Shown here: positions 34,914 through 45,250 of the stretch, piece after piece
How positions within the stretch are numbered: position 1 is the first letter of the stretch
Layout of the letters: every line of letters starts with the position of its first letter
DNA from: Chitinophagaceae bacterium
GTDB lineage: Bacteria; Bacteroidota; Bacteroidia; Chitinophagales; Chitinophagaceae
Assembly (NCBI GenBank): GCA_947452965.1
Contig: CANGEW010000009.1
Coordinates: 1 to 64,000, forward strand
DNA: 64,000 nucleotides
Direction of reading: 5' to 3'
Notes under the pieces: model-generated
What the model saw: the letters and a program-made list of their open reading frames with translations, nothing else
What the model was told of the DNA's origin: nothing
Databases searched by the model: none
Program-made: the position numbers and the translations under genes

Positions 34914-34915
34914 AA

Positions 34916-36313
34916 TTAAATCGTTCCGACCATCTTAGCAGGGATTACCCACTCATCAAACTCTTCGGCAGTAAGATATCCTAATTTAATCGCCATCTCT
35001 TTTAATGTAGTTCCTTCTTTATGTGCCTTTTGAGCGATTTCAGCAGCTTTATAATAACCTATTTTAGTATTTAAGGCAGTTACCAACATTAATGAATTGT
35101 CAACGTGTTTTTTGATATTAATTTCAATAGGCTCAATGCCTTTAGCACATTTTTCATTAAATGAAATACAACCGTCGGCTATTAATCTTGCGCTGTGTAA
35201 AAAATTATAAATCATAACAGGCTTAAACACATTTAATTCAAAATGACCATTACTCCCACCAATCCCAATGGCAACATCATTTCCCATTACCTGTGCTGAA
35301 ATCATAGTTAATGCCTCGCATTGAGTAGGATTAACCTTTCCGGGCATAATAGAAGATCCGGGTTCATTATCGGGAATAAAAATCTCTCCGATACCGCTTC
35401 TTGGACCCGAAGAAAGCATTCTGATATCATTTGCAATTTTCATTAAACTTACTGCAATAGTTTTTAACGCCCCATGTGCTTCCACAATGGCATCATGAGC
35501 TGCCAATGCCTCAAATTTATTTTCTGCAGTCACAAAAGGTAAACCGGTTAAGCTAGCGATGTGCTTCGCTACATTTTCAGAATAATTAGGCGGAGTATTA
35601 ATACCAGTTCCTACGGCAGTACCCCCTAATGCCAACTCGCTCAAATGTGCTAAGGTATTTTTTATGGCTTTGATTCCATGATTAAGTTGTGATACATACC
35701 CGCTAAACTCCTGTCCTAATGTTAATGGTGTTGCATCCATAAAATGAGTACGCCCTATTTTTACTACACCCATAAATGCTTTACTCTTAGCTTCAAGGGT
35801 GTTTCTTAACTCTTCAATTCCTGGAATTGTTTTTTCAACAAGTATTTTATACGCTGCAATATGCATTGCAGTTGGAAAGGTATCATTGCTTGATTGAGAC
35901 TTATTTACATCATCGTTTGGATGTAAGAATTTTTCTTTGTCATTTAAATCACCCCCATTCATCACATGACCTCTATATGCGATCACTTCGTTCACGTTCA
36001 TATTACTTTGTGTACCACTACCGGTTTGCCATACAACCAATGGAAAATACTCATCTAGTTTCCCTTCTAAAATTTCATCCGCTACTTTTCCTATCAAGTC
36101 TGATTTTTCTTTGCTTAACACACCTGCTTCAAAATTGGTAATAGCGGCTGCTTTTTTCAAATAAGCAAATGCCTTGATAATCTCTTTAGGCATCTTATTG
36201 ATGTCTTGTGCTATTTTAAAATTATCAATGCTTCTTTGAGTTTGAGCGCCATAATAAGCATCGATGGGCACTTGCACTTCTCCCATTGTGTCTTTTTCTG
36301 TTCTAAATTGCAT
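34916..36313 (-). CDS. fumC: Class II fumarate hydratase
   Basis: 465 residues. It interconverts fumarate and L-malate in the TCA cycle and needs no Fe-S cluster. Seen: [16 protein letters not shown] at 95-110, [16 protein letters not shown] at 187-202 (His190), [10 protein letters not shown] and the superfamily signature [11 protein letters not shown] at 319-329 with the catalytic Ser. It is last in a minus-strand run of gltX, B12 subunit, enoyl-CoA hydratase and fumC (11 bp after the hydratase). Confidence 0.97.
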   Translation of the reverse strand: MQFRTEKDTMGEVQVPIDAYYGAQTQRSIDNFKIAQDINKMPKEIIKAFAYLKKAAAITNFEAGVLSKEKSDLIGKVADEILEGKLDEYFPLVVWQTGSGTQSNMNVNEVIAYRGHVMNGGDLNDKEKFLHPNDDVNKSQSSNDTFPTAMHIAAYKILVEKTIPGIEELRNTLEAKSKAFMGVVKIGRTHFMDATPLTLGQEFSGYVSQLNHGIKAIKNTLAHLSELALGGTAVGTGINTPPNYSENVAKHIASLTGLPFVTAENKFEALAAHDAIVEAHGALKTIAVSLMKIANDIRMLSSGPRSGIGEIFIPDNEPGSSIMPGKVNPTQCEALTMISAQVMGNDVAIGIGGSNGHFELNVFKPVMIYNFLHSARLIADGCISFNEKCAKGIEPIEINIKKHVDNSLMLVTALNTKIGYYKAAEIAQKAHKEGTTLKEMAIKLGYLTAEEFDEWVIPAKMVGTI

Positions 36314-36324
36314 GATTGTATGTT

Positions 36325-37119
36325 TTATTTTCCAGTGAAATTGGGTTTCCTTTTTTCTAAAAATGCCGTGGTGCCTTCTTTCATATCATTTGTAGCAAAG
36401 CAATCACCAAAAAGTTCTGCTTCTTTGTCATAACCTGATTTCCCATTTGTAAACGCACTATCCCCTATGACTGCTGTATTTACAGTATCAATAATTTTTG
36501 ATATGGCAAATGGGGCTTTGGTATGAATAACTTTTAGTATTTCTATACATTTATTGATTAAACTTTCTTTGCTTGTAACATAATTTACCAATCCAAGATT
36601 CGAAGCTTCATTCGCATCAATAATTTGAGCTGTCATTTGCAACTCCATACTTTTTGCTTTACCAACTAGTTGAGTTAACCGTTGTGTGCCACCGTAACCT
36701 GGTATTAATCCAAGATTTACTTCAGGCTGACCAAATTTTGCATTATCACTGCAAATTCTAAAATGACAAGCCATGGCCAATTCGCATCCACCACCTAAAG
36801 CAAATCCATTCACCGCAGCAATTACTGGCTTAGGGCAATTCTCTATTTTAAAAAAAACCTCTTGCCCTCTTTTTGATAAAGCTATCGCTTGATCTTTGTT
36901 AAAAGAAGCAAACTCTGCAATATCTGCTCCTGCAACAAAAGACTTACTACCAGAACCTGTAATGATTACAGAATAGATACTCGAATTTTGATACACATCA
37001 TCAAATGCCTTATCTAATTCATCAAACACCTCTTTATTCAATGCATTCAACTTATCTGGTCGGTTGATGGAAATTGTACATATGCCCTCGGTAATAGAAA
37101 AAAGGATGGTATTGAACAT
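36325..37119 (-). CDS. Enoyl-CoA hydratase/isomerase
   Basis: 264 residues, crotonase fold. Both catalytic glutamates of true hydratases are present: Glu113 in GGGCELAM and Glu133 in [13 protein letters not shown]. The oxyanion-hole segments are [10 protein letters not shown] (about 61-70) and ALGGG. It probably hydrates short-chain trans-2-enoyl-CoA in beta-oxidation or butanoate metabolism. It lies 10 bp after the B12-binding gene, and its stop is 11 bp from fumC. Confidence 0.92.
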   Translation of the reverse strand: MFNTILFSITEGICTISINRPDKLNALNKEVFDELDKAFDDVYQNSSIYSVIITGSGSKSFVAGADIAEFASFNKDQAIALSKRGQEVFFKIENCPKPVIAAVNGFALGGGCELAMACHFRICSDNAKFGQPEVNLGLIPGYGGTQRLTQLVGKAKSMELQMTAQIIDANEASNLGLVNYVTSKESLINKCIEILKVIHTKAPFAISKIIDTVNTAVIGDSAFTNGKSGYDKEAELFGDCFATNDMKEGTTAFLEKRKPNFTGK

Positions 37120-37129
37120 ATTTTGTTGT

Positions 37130-37537
37130 TTAAAAAGGTCTGTTTTGTTTTACCCAATCTTTAATATAAGTTGCGATATCTGAGGTAGTTGTTCCTGGTG
37201 CGAATAACTTTCCAACTCCTAAATCTTGAAGTGCTTTCATGTCTTCTTCTGGTATGATACCTCCTCCTGTAATCAAAACATCATTCATCTGTTTTTCTTT
37301 CATCAACGCAACAATTTTAGGAAAAACAGTATTGTGTGCGCCACTTAAAATACTAACTCCAATAGCGTCCACATCCTCTTGTAATGCCGTATTCACAACG
37401 GTTTCGGGTGTTTGACGCAGTCCAGTATAAATTACCTCCATACCAGCATCTCTTAATGATGTGGCGATCACTTTGGCCCCACGATCGTGCCCGTCCAATC
37501 CAACTTTTGCCACTAACACTCTAATAGGTCGTTGCAT
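37130..37537 (-). CDS. Stand-alone cobalamin-binding subunit (mutase-type)
   Basis: 135 residues forming one B12-binding domain. The DxHxxG motif is Asp15-Gly16-His17-Asp18-Arg19-Gly20 in [13 protein letters not shown], where His coordinates cobalt base-off. [15 protein letters not shown] and [11 protein letters not shown] complete the Rossmann-like domain. Alone it resembles the small subunit or C-terminal domain of methylmalonyl-CoA mutase; the catalytic subunit is not in this window. Methylmalonyl-CoA epimerase at 55297 fits the same pathway. It starts 2 bp after gltX. Confidence 0.92.
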   Translation of the reverse strand: MQRPIRVLVAKVGLDGHDRGAKVIATSLRDAGMEVIYTGLRQTPETVVNTALQEDVDAIGVSILSGAHNTVFPKIVALMKEKQMNDVLITGGGIIPEEDMKALQDLGVGKLFAPGTTTSDIATYIKDWVKQNRPF

Positions 37538-37539
37538 GA

Positions 37540-39075
37540 TTAATTATTTAGTTTCATTAATGTAGCATTAATTCGATGTTTCGTTTCTGCTTTGCCAATT
37601 AAATTTGCAATCTCAAAAACAGCAGGACCGAATTTACCTCCTACCAACATAATTCTGAACGGAAGCTGTAACTCTCCTGGCTTAATTAACATTTCTGCTG
37701 ATAGCTGTTTAAATTCGTTTTCAATTGACTGAAAACTCCAATCTTCAATCCCATCCAGTTTTTCAATAAATCTATTAAAAAAAGTGGATTTATCCATTGT
37801 CCATTTAGGCTGAATAGCTTCTAGCTCAACATAGTCAGGTTTTTTGAAAAAATAAACTGTTTGAGAATAGAAATCTTCTATTAGCGTGCAACGTTCTTTT
37901 ACGAGACCAATCAATTTTTTTAAAAATGAATCATTGATATCTGAAATATTTTTATTTGTAAGCAAATTCTTAACGATAGGAAGTAAATGATCATCTGAAC
38001 TTTTTTTTATCCATTCATGATTGAACCACTGTGCCTTTTCATAATCAAATTTTGCTCCGCTTTTGTGAACTCTTTCTAAAGAAAACTGATCAATCAACTC
38101 TTCTAGTGAAAATAGCTCTTGTTCTGTACCGTTATTCCATCCTAGAATTGCCAATAAATTAACGAAAGCCTCAGGTAAAAAACCTTTTTCCTTAAACCCT
38201 TCTGTAAATTCATTATTTCTAGGGTCTATCCAATTCATTGCATACACTGGAAATCCAAATTTTGCACCATCTCTTTTGCTTAATTTACCTGCAGGACCAA
38301 GTATTAGAGGTAAATGCGCCCATTGTGGCATATGATCTAGTCCGAATAAATATTTCCAAAGCAGTATATGAACAGGGGCACTACTTAACCATTCTTCACC
38401 GCGAAATGCGTGAGAGATTTTCATTAAATAATCGTCCACTACCACTGCTAAATGATAGGTGGGCATACCGTCTGCTTTTAGCAAAACTTTATCATCCACA
38501 ACATTAGAATCAAAAGACACCTCTTGATGAATCATGTCATTAAAACTAATGGTTTCATTCTGAGGAATTTTAATGCGAATCACATAGGGTACCTTCTCAC
38601 TAAGCATTTTTTTTACATCATCAGGGGATAATGTTAATGAGTTTTTCATTTTCATCCTAATAGATGCATCGTATTGTGGAGAAGGGTTCTCATCTGTTTT
38701 AAATCGATTCCTCATCTCTTCAAGTTCTGTAGGTGTGTCAAACGCATAATAAGCATGACCCGCTTCAATTAACTGAAGGGCATATTGTAAATACGTGGAC
38801 TTACGCTCACTTTGTCTATATGGACCAAATGATCCTCCATGTAATGGACTTTCATTTGGTTCTAAGCCACACCAACGTAAACAATCAAAAATGTATTGTT
38901 CCGCTCCTTCAACAAATCTAGTTTGATCGGTATCCTCAATTCGTACAATAAAATCTCCGTGATGTTTTTTTGCAAAGAGGTAATTATATAGAACAGTTCT
39001 TACCCCACCAAGATGGAGTCCGCCTGTTGGACTAGGTGCAAATCTTACTCTTACCTTCGATACCTGTTTTTGCAT
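37540..39075 (-). CDS. gltX: Glutamyl-tRNA synthetase
   Basis: 511 residues, class I synthetase. The HIGH-type motif is [11 protein letters not shown] at 14-24 and the KMSKS-type motif is KLSKRDG at 264-270. The C-terminal helical anticodon-binding domain spans about 340-511. It charges tRNA-Glu, and perhaps tRNA-Gln if the organism uses the amidotransferase route (not shown here). It is first in the operon with the B12 subunit, enoyl-CoA hydratase and fumC, from a -7 box 34 nt upstream. Confidence 0.97.
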   Translation of the reverse strand: MQKQVSKVRVRFAPSPTGGLHLGGVRTVLYNYLFAKKHHGDFIVRIEDTDQTRFVEGAEQYIFDCLRWCGLEPNESPLHGGSFGPYRQSERKSTYLQYALQLIEAGHAYYAFDTPTELEEMRNRFKTDENPSPQYDASIRMKMKNSLTLSPDDVKKMLSEKVPYVIRIKIPQNETISFNDMIHQEVSFDSNVVDDKVLLKADGMPTYHLAVVVDDYLMKISHAFRGEEWLSSAPVHILLWKYLFGLDHMPQWAHLPLILGPAGKLSKRDGAKFGFPVYAMNWIDPRNNEFTEGFKEKGFLPEAFVNLLAILGWNNGTEQELFSLEELIDQFSLERVHKSGAKFDYEKAQWFNHEWIKKSSDDHLLPIVKNLLTNKNISDINDSFLKKLIGLVKERCTLIEDFYSQTVYFFKKPDYVELEAIQPKWTMDKSTFFNRFIEKLDGIEDWSFQSIENEFKQLSAEMLIKPGELQLPFRIMLVGGKFGPAVFEIANLIGKAETKHRINATLMKLNN

Positions 39076-39109
39076 AAATCAATTTTTAATAACTACCTGT
39101 TGAAGGCTG

Positions 39110-39117
39110 CAAAGATA
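39110..39117 (-). promoter_or_regulatory. -7 promoter box for the gltX operon
   Basis: TATCTTTG on the minus strand, exact TAnnTTTG, 34 nt upstream of the gltX ATG. Confidence 0.6.
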
Positions 39118-39168
39118 AGTTTAGGCGAGCCTAAATGACAAAAAAGTTACTTGAAATGTGAATCATTA

Positions 39169-39888
39169 TCAAAACAATTTGTTGATACTAATAGCTGATT
39201 CCAAAGCCAATTCAATCATTGGATTTAGGGAACGCTCTCTAGCATCGGCAGAAATCTGTTGATGGGTAGGGATCACATCGGAAATAGTCAATAAAGTAGC
39301 CGCCATTTTACCTAAGTGCTGTGCATTAGCAAACAAAGCAAATGCTTCCATTTCTACAGCCAAACAATTATGGTCTTGTGCAACTTTTGGAACGCCCGGA
39401 ATGCTCCTATAAAAAATATCACTTGAGTGAATATTGCCAGAAATAAGCGGCATATTTAAATTTGCACTTGTAGTATTAATAATATCATAAGCAGGTCCTT
39501 GATGCATGATTGTTTCTCCATCAATTCCGAAAGCATATTTTGCATAGGTAGATTCGCTACAAGCAATGTCTGTGTTAATGAGATCATACAAATTGGTAGA
39601 TTCTAAATATCCTCCTGCCGTTCCAATGCGAATAATACAATCCACATCATATTCATTATAAAGCTCATAAGAATAGATCCCTATAGATGGACATCCCATT
39701 CCGCTTGCGCCAATTGTTACTCGGATGCCTTTATATAAGCCTGTATAATAAAAAACATTTCTAGTTTGACTTACCAATTGAATATCTGATAAATTATTCT
39801 CGGCAATATATTTAGCTCTTAATGGATCGCCTGGCATCAAAACGATAGGCGCAATGTCTCCTTTTTGGGCACTAATGTGTACACTCAT
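39169..39888 (-). CDS. deoD: Purine-nucleoside phosphorylase (hexameric DeoD type)
   Basis: 239 residues, normal length. It splits purine (deoxy)nucleosides with phosphate to base and (deoxy)ribose 1-phosphate. Seen: the N-terminal SVHISAQKGDIAPIVLMPGDPLRAKYIAE (in brief, MPGDPLRA binds phosphate), GASGMGCPSIGIYSYEL, RIGTAGGY and the nucleoside site AVEMEAFALFANA. With ade and upp it makes up the salvage genes of the window. It is separated by a terminator from the upstream lipoprotein and probably has its own promoter, though no exact -7 box is seen. Confidence 0.95.
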   Translation of the reverse strand: MSVHISAQKGDIAPIVLMPGDPLRAKYIAENNLSDIQLVSQTRNVFYYTGLYKGIRVTIGASGMGCPSIGIYSYELYNEYDVDCIIRIGTAGGYLESTNLYDLINTDIACSESTYAKYAFGIDGETIMHQGPAYDIINTTSANLNMPLISGNIHSSDIFYRSIPGVPKVAQDHNCLAVEMEAFALFANAQHLGKMAATLLTISDVIPTHQQISADARERSLNPMIELALESAISINKLF

Positions 39889-39929
39889 GTTACTTAGGTG
39901 GTTTTTATTTCAAATACGAATGTAAGGTA

Positions 39930-39966
39930 AAAAATAAAAATGCCACAATCGAATTGATTGTGGCAT
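39930..39966 (-). terminator. Rho-independent terminator after the orphan lipoprotein
   Basis: ATGCCACAATC (39940-39950) pairs perfectly with GATTGTGGCAT (39956-39966) across GAATT. On the minus strand it is followed by a T-rich run. It lies 18 bp after the stop of the lipoprotein gene at 39985. Confidence 0.88.
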
Positions 39967-39984
39967 TCAATTAATAAATGAATA

Positions 39985-40803
39985 TCATAGTAAAGTGATG
40001 GTTCTTGGAGAGCCGCCATCAATTGAAATGGTTGCCGTACTATCACAAACCCCGGTCCCATAGTCTAAAAGTGCGTTATGATTAGTACCGATGTAATTGA
40101 TTGTACCGCTTACGATTCTTGGGCATCCAACTATTTTATGAAGAGGAGAGATGATTTGAGATACAAAAGTGTTACCCGAAGAATTAGTAACAGATCCAGC
40201 TCCAGTAATTACATACTCTGTTGGAGAAGGAACTCCCTTTTGGACTACTGTCTTGCTACCACTGTGTAACCAGTAATTTCCATTGGGAGAGGTTATTTTT
40301 CCAGTATCCACTCTTCTTGTCCAGACAACTGAATCTGAATTTCTTGATATACAATTCCAAGTTATTTTACCCTGTCTGTGGTAACCATTTACATAATAAT
40401 TATCAAATGTCATGATTGCTGAGTCTCCGACACGCCTTGCGTAGCCATCAATCTGAATATGAACAATACCCTTTCTTTGGATATTGAATGAGTCAGTACA
40501 AACATTACCAAAATCAATTGTAACAACTCTATGTGGGAAGGTGCCAGATACAGTTTTTATTGCGCAACCGGGTAAGCCGTAATCAATATTAGCTACAATT
40601 GTTTTACCTTCTAAAAAAGAATTATCCAAACTATTGAGCACATCGTTATCGTTTTGCACTAATACTTCTGTTGTGCCATGCTTAGAAGCCGCATCAAATA
40701 TTGTGTCATCTGATGAATCTACCGCAGTATTTTTTTTACAAGAACCGAGACAGAAAACTACAGTAACTGCAAATAATAAACTTACTATGTTTTTTGTATT
40801 CAT
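39985..40803 (-). CDS. Lipoprotein of unknown function
   Basis: 272 residues. Lipoprotein signal with lipobox LGSC, Cys22, then an acidic stretch (AVDSSDDTIFDAAS). The mature part is beta-rich, with ATVTI-like strands, two paired cysteines near GCAIKTVSG and NVCTDSFN, and again GCPRIVSG and GVCDSTATIS. The ending ALLDYGTGVCDSTATISIDGG recalls small Bacteroidota lipoproteins with a repeated calcium-binding-like or Ig-like look. No enzyme motif is seen. It is transcribed alone with a clear terminator; a near-consensus box (TATCTTTA on the minus strand) lies about 30 nt upstream. Confidence 0.75.
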   Translation of the reverse strand: MNTKNIVSLLFAVTVVFCLGSCKKNTAVDSSDDTIFDAASKHGTTEVLVQNDNDVLNSLDNSFLEGKTIVANIDYGLPGCAIKTVSGTFPHRVVTIDFGNVCTDSFNIQRKGIVHIQIDGYARRVGDSAIMTFDNYYVNGYHRQGKITWNCISRNSDSVVWTRRVDTGKITSPNGNYWLHSGSKTVVQKGVPSPTEYVITGAGSVTNSSGNTFVSQIISPLHKIVGCPRIVSGTINYIGTNHNALLDYGTGVCDSTATISIDGGSPRTITLL

Positions 40804-40864
40804 AATGATTAATTTTGTTTGAAAGACTTTTTAAAGATATAAAAGTTTAATTTAACCAAAAACA

Positions 40865-41494
40865 ATGAGTCAGTTATATTTTGTTAAAACGCCTTTTTGG
40901 TTGAAATGGATATATCAAGATTGTATATGGAAGTTCTCTAAAAAATCAAATGCCATTTATTTGACATTTGATGACGGACCACACCCTATCGCAACTCCAT
41001 TTGTATTAGAAGAACTTAAGAAACATAATGCGAAAGCCACTTTTTTTTGTATTGGAAAAAACGTTGTATTATATCCAGAAATTTACAAAAGAATTATTGA
41101 GGAAGGTCATTCAGTTGGCAATCATACCTATCATCACTTAAACGGATGGAAAACCAAAGATGATGTTTATATGAATGATATATATCAGGCAAAACTAATA
41201 ATCGACAGCAATTTATTTAGACCCCCATATGGAAGAATAAGTCGGTTTCAATTAGCTCTTTTGAAAAAGTTGAAATTTAATTTGAAGCCCATTATGTGGA
41301 GTATATTAAGTGGTGATTTTGACCATTCTATAACAAAGGAAACCTGTGCTCAAAACGTAATTAAAAAAAGCAAATTCGGTGATATCATAGTATTTCATGA
41401 TAGCGAAAAAGCTTTTGAAAAAATGTCATATGCGCTACCAAGAGTATTGACACATTTTTCTAAACAACAATTTGAGTTTAAAAAAATCGCATAA
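40865..41494 (+). CDS. Polysaccharide deacetylase family protein (NodB domain)
   Basis: 209 residues forming one NodB domain. Catalytic and zinc residues are visible: Asp36-Asp37 in TFDDGPHP, His87 and His91 in NHTYHH, RPPYGR (motif 3), and a C-terminal IIVFHDS with the catalytic His. Such enzymes remove acetyl groups from chitin oligomers, peptidoglycan or exopolysaccharide; the substrate is unknown. There is no signal peptide; residues 9-24 (TPFWLKWIYQDCIWKF) are aromatic and might attach it to the membrane. tatD follows with 7 bp between. Confidence 0.88.
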   Translation: MSQLYFVKTPFWLKWIYQDCIWKFSKKSNAIYLTFDDGPHPIATPFVLEELKKHNAKATFFCIGKNVVLYPEIYKRIIEEGHSVGNHTYHHLNGWKTKDDVYMNDIYQAKLIIDSNLFRPPYGRISRFQLALLKKLKFNLKPIMWSILSGDFDHSITKETCAQNVIKKSKFGDIIVFHDSEKAFEKMSYALPRVLTHFSKQQFEFKKIA

Positions 41495-41501
41495 AAAAAT
41501 A

Positions 41502-42272
41502 ATGCTAGTAGATACACATTGTCATTTATACTTAAAAGAATTTGAAAAAGACATTGCCGACTATATATTACGGGCAAAAACAAATCAAATTGAAAAAATT
41601 TATTTGCCTGCTATTAATAGCGAAACAACGGAGCAACTACTTTTATTAGAAAAAAAATATCCGGAAATTTGCATGGCTATGATGGGGCTACATCCTTGTT
41701 ATGTAAAAGAAAATCATAAAGAGGAATTAAAAAAAGTTGAGGAATTATTCGAAACAAGAAATTTTGTTGCTGTAGGAGAATGCGGGCTTGATTTCTATTG
41801 GGATAGCAGTTTTTCTAAAGAACAATATTATGCATTGGAGCAGCAACTTGAATGGGCGCTTCATTATTCAATTCCAATTATTTTACATACCAGAAATGCA
41901 ACTCAACAAACTATTGACATAATTAAACCACATATTGCCAAAGGATTGAGGGGCGTTTTTCATTGTTTTGGAGGGACATTACGTGAAGCAAACGAAATTA
42001 CCGACATGAATTTTTATTTAGGAATTGGAGGAGTTGCCACCTATAAAAACGCGGGATTGGATAAAGTTTTAAAAGATATTAGTATACACCATATCGTACT
42101 TGAAACAGATGCGCCTTATTTAAGTCCAGTTCCACATAGAGGGAAACAAAACGAGCCAAGTTATTTGAAAATCATTGCAGAAAAATTGTCCGATATAAAA
42201 GATTGTAGCTTTGAAGAAGTTTCTGTTGTCACATCTAATAACGCAAAAAAACTATTTTCTAAATACCAGTAA
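41502..42272 (+). CDS. TatD family metal-dependent hydrolase
   Basis: 256 residues from ATG 41502; an upstream TTG at 41472 lies inside the preceding gene and is rejected. TIM-barrel nuclease/hydrolase of the TatD group. Metal-site residues: DTHCHL (His6, His8), VGECGLDFYW, ILHTRNA, VFHCFGG and LETDAPYLSP. TatD proteins have 3'-5' exonuclease activity and help clear damaged nucleic acid; the physiological target is uncertain. It sits between the deacetylase and murF on the same strand, probably in one operon. Confidence 0.93.
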   Translation: MLVDTHCHLYLKEFEKDIADYILRAKTNQIEKIYLPAINSETTEQLLLLEKKYPEICMAMMGLHPCYVKENHKEELKKVEELFETRNFVAVGECGLDFYWDSSFSKEQYYALEQQLEWALHYSIPIILHTRNATQQTIDIIKPHIAKGLRGVFHCFGGTLREANEITDMNFYLGIGGVATYKNAGLDKVLKDISIHHIVLETDAPYLSPVPHRGKQNEPSYLKIIAEKLSDIKDCSFEEVSVVTSNNAKKLFSKYQ

Positions 42273-42298
42273 TCACTTTTACATAAACCTTGTAACTC

Positions 42299-43582
42299 AT
42301 GAATATAAATCAACTATATAGTATTTATCTAGAATATCCATCTGTGCAAACAGATACTAGAAAAATAAAAAAAGGAGATTTGTTTTTTGCTTTAAAAGGA
42401 CCCAATTTCAATGGAAATCATTACGCAAAGAAAGCATTAGATGCAGGTGCGGCCTATTGTATAGTAGATGAAGTTATTGATTTTACAGACGAAAGATTAA
42501 TACAAGTGGGCGATGTACTTCATACACTTCAATCATTAGCTAAAAAGCACAGAGAACAATTTACCATTCCATTTATAGCTATCACTGGTAGTAATGGTAA
42601 AACAACAACCAAAGAGTTGATTCATGCAGTACTCTCTTCTACTTATATTACCTATACTACTGAAGGCAATTTAAACAATCATATTGGTGTGCCACTAACG
42701 ATTCTAAAAATTAGAAATGATGCCGACTTTGCGGTTATTGAAATGGGGGCCAATCATCAAAAAGAAATTGAGAGCTATTGTGAATATGCTATGCCTACAC
42801 ATGGTTTAATTACTAATTGTGGCAAAGCTCATTTGGAAGGATTTGGGGGAGAAGAAGGCGTTAAAAAAGGCAAAGGAGAATTGTTTGAATATTTAAAAAA
42901 TAATAACGGTGTCATTTTCGCATATAAAGACTATGATTATTTACTGAAAATGAGTGGTGGACATGATAAGATTATTTATTACAGCTCCCATTCTGCTGAT
43001 GCAGCCATCACAGGAAACATATTAAAAGACGATACTTTTTTAGAAGTTACAATTTCGAAAGGATGTGAAATAAAGAGTATTAAAACAAATTTAGTTGGAG
43101 GATATAATTTACCAAATGTGCTGGCGGCTGTTACCATTGGAGCAACCTTTAATGTTACGGCTGATAACATTCAGTCGGCTTTAGAAAGCTACATGCCCTC
43201 CAATAGTCGTTCACAATTAGTGCGAGTAAATTCTAACGAAATAATTCTAGACGCTTATAATGCTAATCCAAGCAGCATGAAATTAGCAATTGAAAATTTT
43301 GCAAAAATGCCTGGAACAGAAAAAATTCTTATGATTGGAGGCATGATGGAATTAGGAGAAGAAAGCGAAGAAGAACACAATAAAATAATAGCATTGATTG
43401 ATGAATTTATATGGAAAAAAGTGATTCTGGTAGGTGAGCAGTTTCAGAAAATTCATAAAAATCATTTACACTTCACAAATTCAACCGAAGCAAGAAATTG
43501 GTTTGTAAATGAGCATTTATCAAATGTGCAGATACTTATCAAAGGATCAAGGAGTATGCAAATGGAAAAAATCTTAGATTGA
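42299..43582 (+). CDS. murF: UDP-MurNAc-tripeptide--D-Ala-D-Ala ligase
   Basis: 427 residues. MurF adds D-Ala-D-Ala to the UDP-MurNAc-tripeptide, the last cytoplasmic step of peptidoglycan precursor synthesis. All ligase motifs look intact: [16 protein letters not shown] at 19-34, the P-loop GSNGKTTT at 97-104, [25 protein letters not shown] with a downstream KGKGE that can carry the carbamylated Lys, and [10 protein letters not shown]. It starts 26 bp after tatD. A second MurF domain, fused to alanine racemase and with damaged motifs, lies at 46065-48542, so this one is the likely working ligase. Confidence 0.95.
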   Translation: MNINQLYSIYLEYPSVQTDTRKIKKGDLFFALKGPNFNGNHYAKKALDAGAAYCIVDEVIDFTDERLIQVGDVLHTLQSLAKKHREQFTIPFIAITGSNGKTTTKELIHAVLSSTYITYTTEGNLNNHIGVPLTILKIRNDADFAVIEMGANHQKEIESYCEYAMPTHGLITNCGKAHLEGFGGEEGVKKGKGELFEYLKNNNGVIFAYKDYDYLLKMSGGHDKIIYYSSHSADAAITGNILKDDTFLEVTISKGCEIKSIKTNLVGGYNLPNVLAAVTIGATFNVTADNIQSALESYMPSNSRSQLVRVNSNEIILDAYNANPSSMKLAIENFAKMPGTEKILMIGGMMELGEESEEEHNKIIALIDEFIWKKVILVGEQFQKIHKNHLHFTNSTEARNWFVNEHLSNVQILIKGSRSMQMEKILD

Positions 43583-43605
43583 TTTTATTATCATTACAAA
43601 AGTGT

Positions 43606-43613
43606 TACTTTTG
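43606..43613 (+). promoter_or_regulatory. -7 promoter box for tRNA-Ser
   Basis: TACTTTTG, exact TAnnTTTG, 15 nt upstream of the first base of the mature tRNA. Confidence 0.55.
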
Positions 43614-43628
43614 CCTTCCAAATTTTTT

Positions 43629-43715
43629 GGAGAGTTGTCCGAGTGGTTGAAGGAGCACGCCTGGAAAGTGTGTATATGGGAAACTGTATCGAGGGTTCGA
43701 ATCCCTCACTCTCCG
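43629..43715 (+). tRNA. tRNA-Ser (anticodon GGA)
   Basis: An 87-nt cloverleaf. Acceptor GGAGAGT pairs with ACTCTCC; the anticodon stem CACGC/GTGTG holds the loop CTGGAAA with anticodon GGA at 43663-43665; the long variable arm marks a class II (Ser) tRNA; the T-arm is GAGGG-TTCGAAT-CCCTC. The discriminator base is G, as expected for Ser. The 3' CCA is not encoded (the DNA continues GCAAAA). It decodes UCC and UCU. Confidence 0.97.
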
Positions 43716-43744
43716 CAAAAAATCAGACGAAAATGTTTCCTGAA

Positions 43745-45226
43745 CTATCTTACAGGAACATCGAAATATCCCATGGATATATAAATAGTGTCTCCGTTAC
43801 TATTTCTTACTGGACCTTCAAAAGTTCCCACACATCTTGTAGCTGAAAGGCTTGAAATGGTAATAGTAAAAGCAGGTGTTTGAGTCTGACCCGCAATTGT
43901 AGCTGCAGCCCAATTCATACTTGAACCATCATAATAATTACAACTAACAATTGTTGGAGATTGATTGATCGTATATGGAAAATTAGATACAATACTTCCA
44001 GATGTATTAATCTGTAAATGCAATGATGGATTAATGGTAGTCGTCAATGCGCCGTCTACACTTAAAATTGGATTACCTAAATTAACAAATCCTGCAGAAG
44101 CATCTACATTAAAATGAGTTGGGACACCATTCATATTACATTCAATATATTTTCCATTTACATTTACTGGAAAACTGCAATTAACTTGACTACTATTTAC
44201 ATAAGGATAGAAATTAAATGAAGCGTGTGATCCATTTAGGGGTGTGCCGCTTGCAAAAAGTCGAACAGGCTGATTACCGATACTCGTAAAAATTCCAGCA
44301 GCTGAAAAAGAAATTCCATTTATTGTATCGGTAACAATGTTATATGTGCCTGTGTCAGTGACATTTACATAAATTGTTACGTAATTACTTGGATCTATAG
44401 GAACTTCAGATGTATAAATACCGGACACAACTGAATTTTGAGAACAATTAATTGTATAAACAGCAGGAAGATGGGGTTTTTCAAAAACAACTGATAATCC
44501 ACATTGAGAACTACCCGCAGTAACTGGAAAATAATAATTACCAAAATTTAATGGAATCCCAGTTCCAACTAATGTGATTGTATTGGCACCTAAAGTATTC
44601 AATACGCCAGAGCCAGAAAAACTAACTCCATTTAATGTATCTGTGTGGATAATATACGCCCCAATAGTTGTAACATTTACAGATAAATTTACTGTATTGA
44701 TTGTATTAAGGGCTTGTCCTTGCATAAAAATTGCATTCGGATTTATGGTAACTCCCGAACAAGTGTTAGGATCTCCATTCAGCGTAAAAATCGCATTGGT
44801 TGTTGCTACGCTATCTCTTACTTGAACACCTAACATGCAATGACTATCATTATAGTAAATATTGAAATAATCTACCACTCCTGCCATTGAAGGAATTCCA
44901 AAAGCTTTCAATCTTACCGATTGTATACCTGTATTATAAAAAACCCCATCCGAAAAAAAAGAATAGCCATGTACGGTGTCTGATTTTATGAGATAAGCGC
45001 CTACTTCAGTTACATTTACTAAAACGTCAATATAATTGTAGTTTCCGTCCAGCGAGAGCCCTTTTGAATAAATTCCATGAACAGAATCACCAAGGCAATC
45101 ATTATAAGCATTAGCCTTTAAAGAGCCTTTTGAAGGTTCGGTATAATCAAAATACAATTCTTTTTGACAGGAAGTGAATAAAGAAAAAAAGCAAATGCAA
45201 GCAATAAAGTAAGCAATGAGTTTCAT
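43745..45226 (-). CDS. Lipoprotein with three Ig-like repeats
   Basis: 493 residues. Lipoprotein signal with lipobox FTSC, Cys20. Three homologous beta-sandwich units span about 44-138, 156-248 and 261-357; each has VNVT-x-x-G-x-Y, TD-T-x-N/H-G-x-S-F, a G-V/I-F turn and a strand with x-L-x-x-x-G-x-P. Each also carries one or two Cys. Residues about 358-493 are a different domain ending FEGPVRNSNGDTIYISMGYF (DUF6252-like ending, inferred from the F-G...GD...I-x-x-G-x-F-V-P-V pattern). No enzyme motif. It probably sits on the outer membrane facing out as an adhesin or carbohydrate-binding protein; this is inference. It follows lspA by 24 bp on the same strand. Confidence 0.8.
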   Translation of the reverse strand: MKLIAYFIACICFFSLFTSCQKELYFDYTEPSKGSLKANAYNDCLGDSVHGIYSKGLSLDGNYNYIDVLVNVTEVGAYLIKSDTVHGYSFFSDGVFYNTGIQSVRLKAFGIPSMAGVVDYFNIYYNDSHCMLGVQVRDSVATTNAIFTLNGDPNTCSGVTINPNAIFMQGQALNTINTVNLSVNVTTIGAYIIHTDTLNGVSFSGSGVLNTLGANTITLVGTGIPLNFGNYYFPVTAGSSQCGLSVVFEKPHLPAVYTINCSQNSVVSGIYTSEVPIDPSNYVTIYVNVTDTGTYNIVTDTINGISFSAAGIFTSIGNQPVRLFASGTPLNGSHASFNFYPYVNSSQVNCSFPVNVNGKYIECNMNGVPTHFNVDASAGFVNLGNPILSVDGALTTTINPSLHLQINTSGSIVSNFPYTINQSPTIVSCNYYDGSSMNWAAATIAGQTQTPAFTITISSLSATRCVGTFEGPVRNSNGDTIYISMGYFDVPVR

Positions 45227-45250
45227 TGATGATAGAATTAAAAAATGAAA

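Noticed and set aside
43738-43758. Hairpin TTCCTG/CAGGAA around the stop of the repeat lipoprotein as a terminator
   Set aside because: The stem is 6 bp with a 10-nt loop, overlaps the coding end and lacks a clear T-run.
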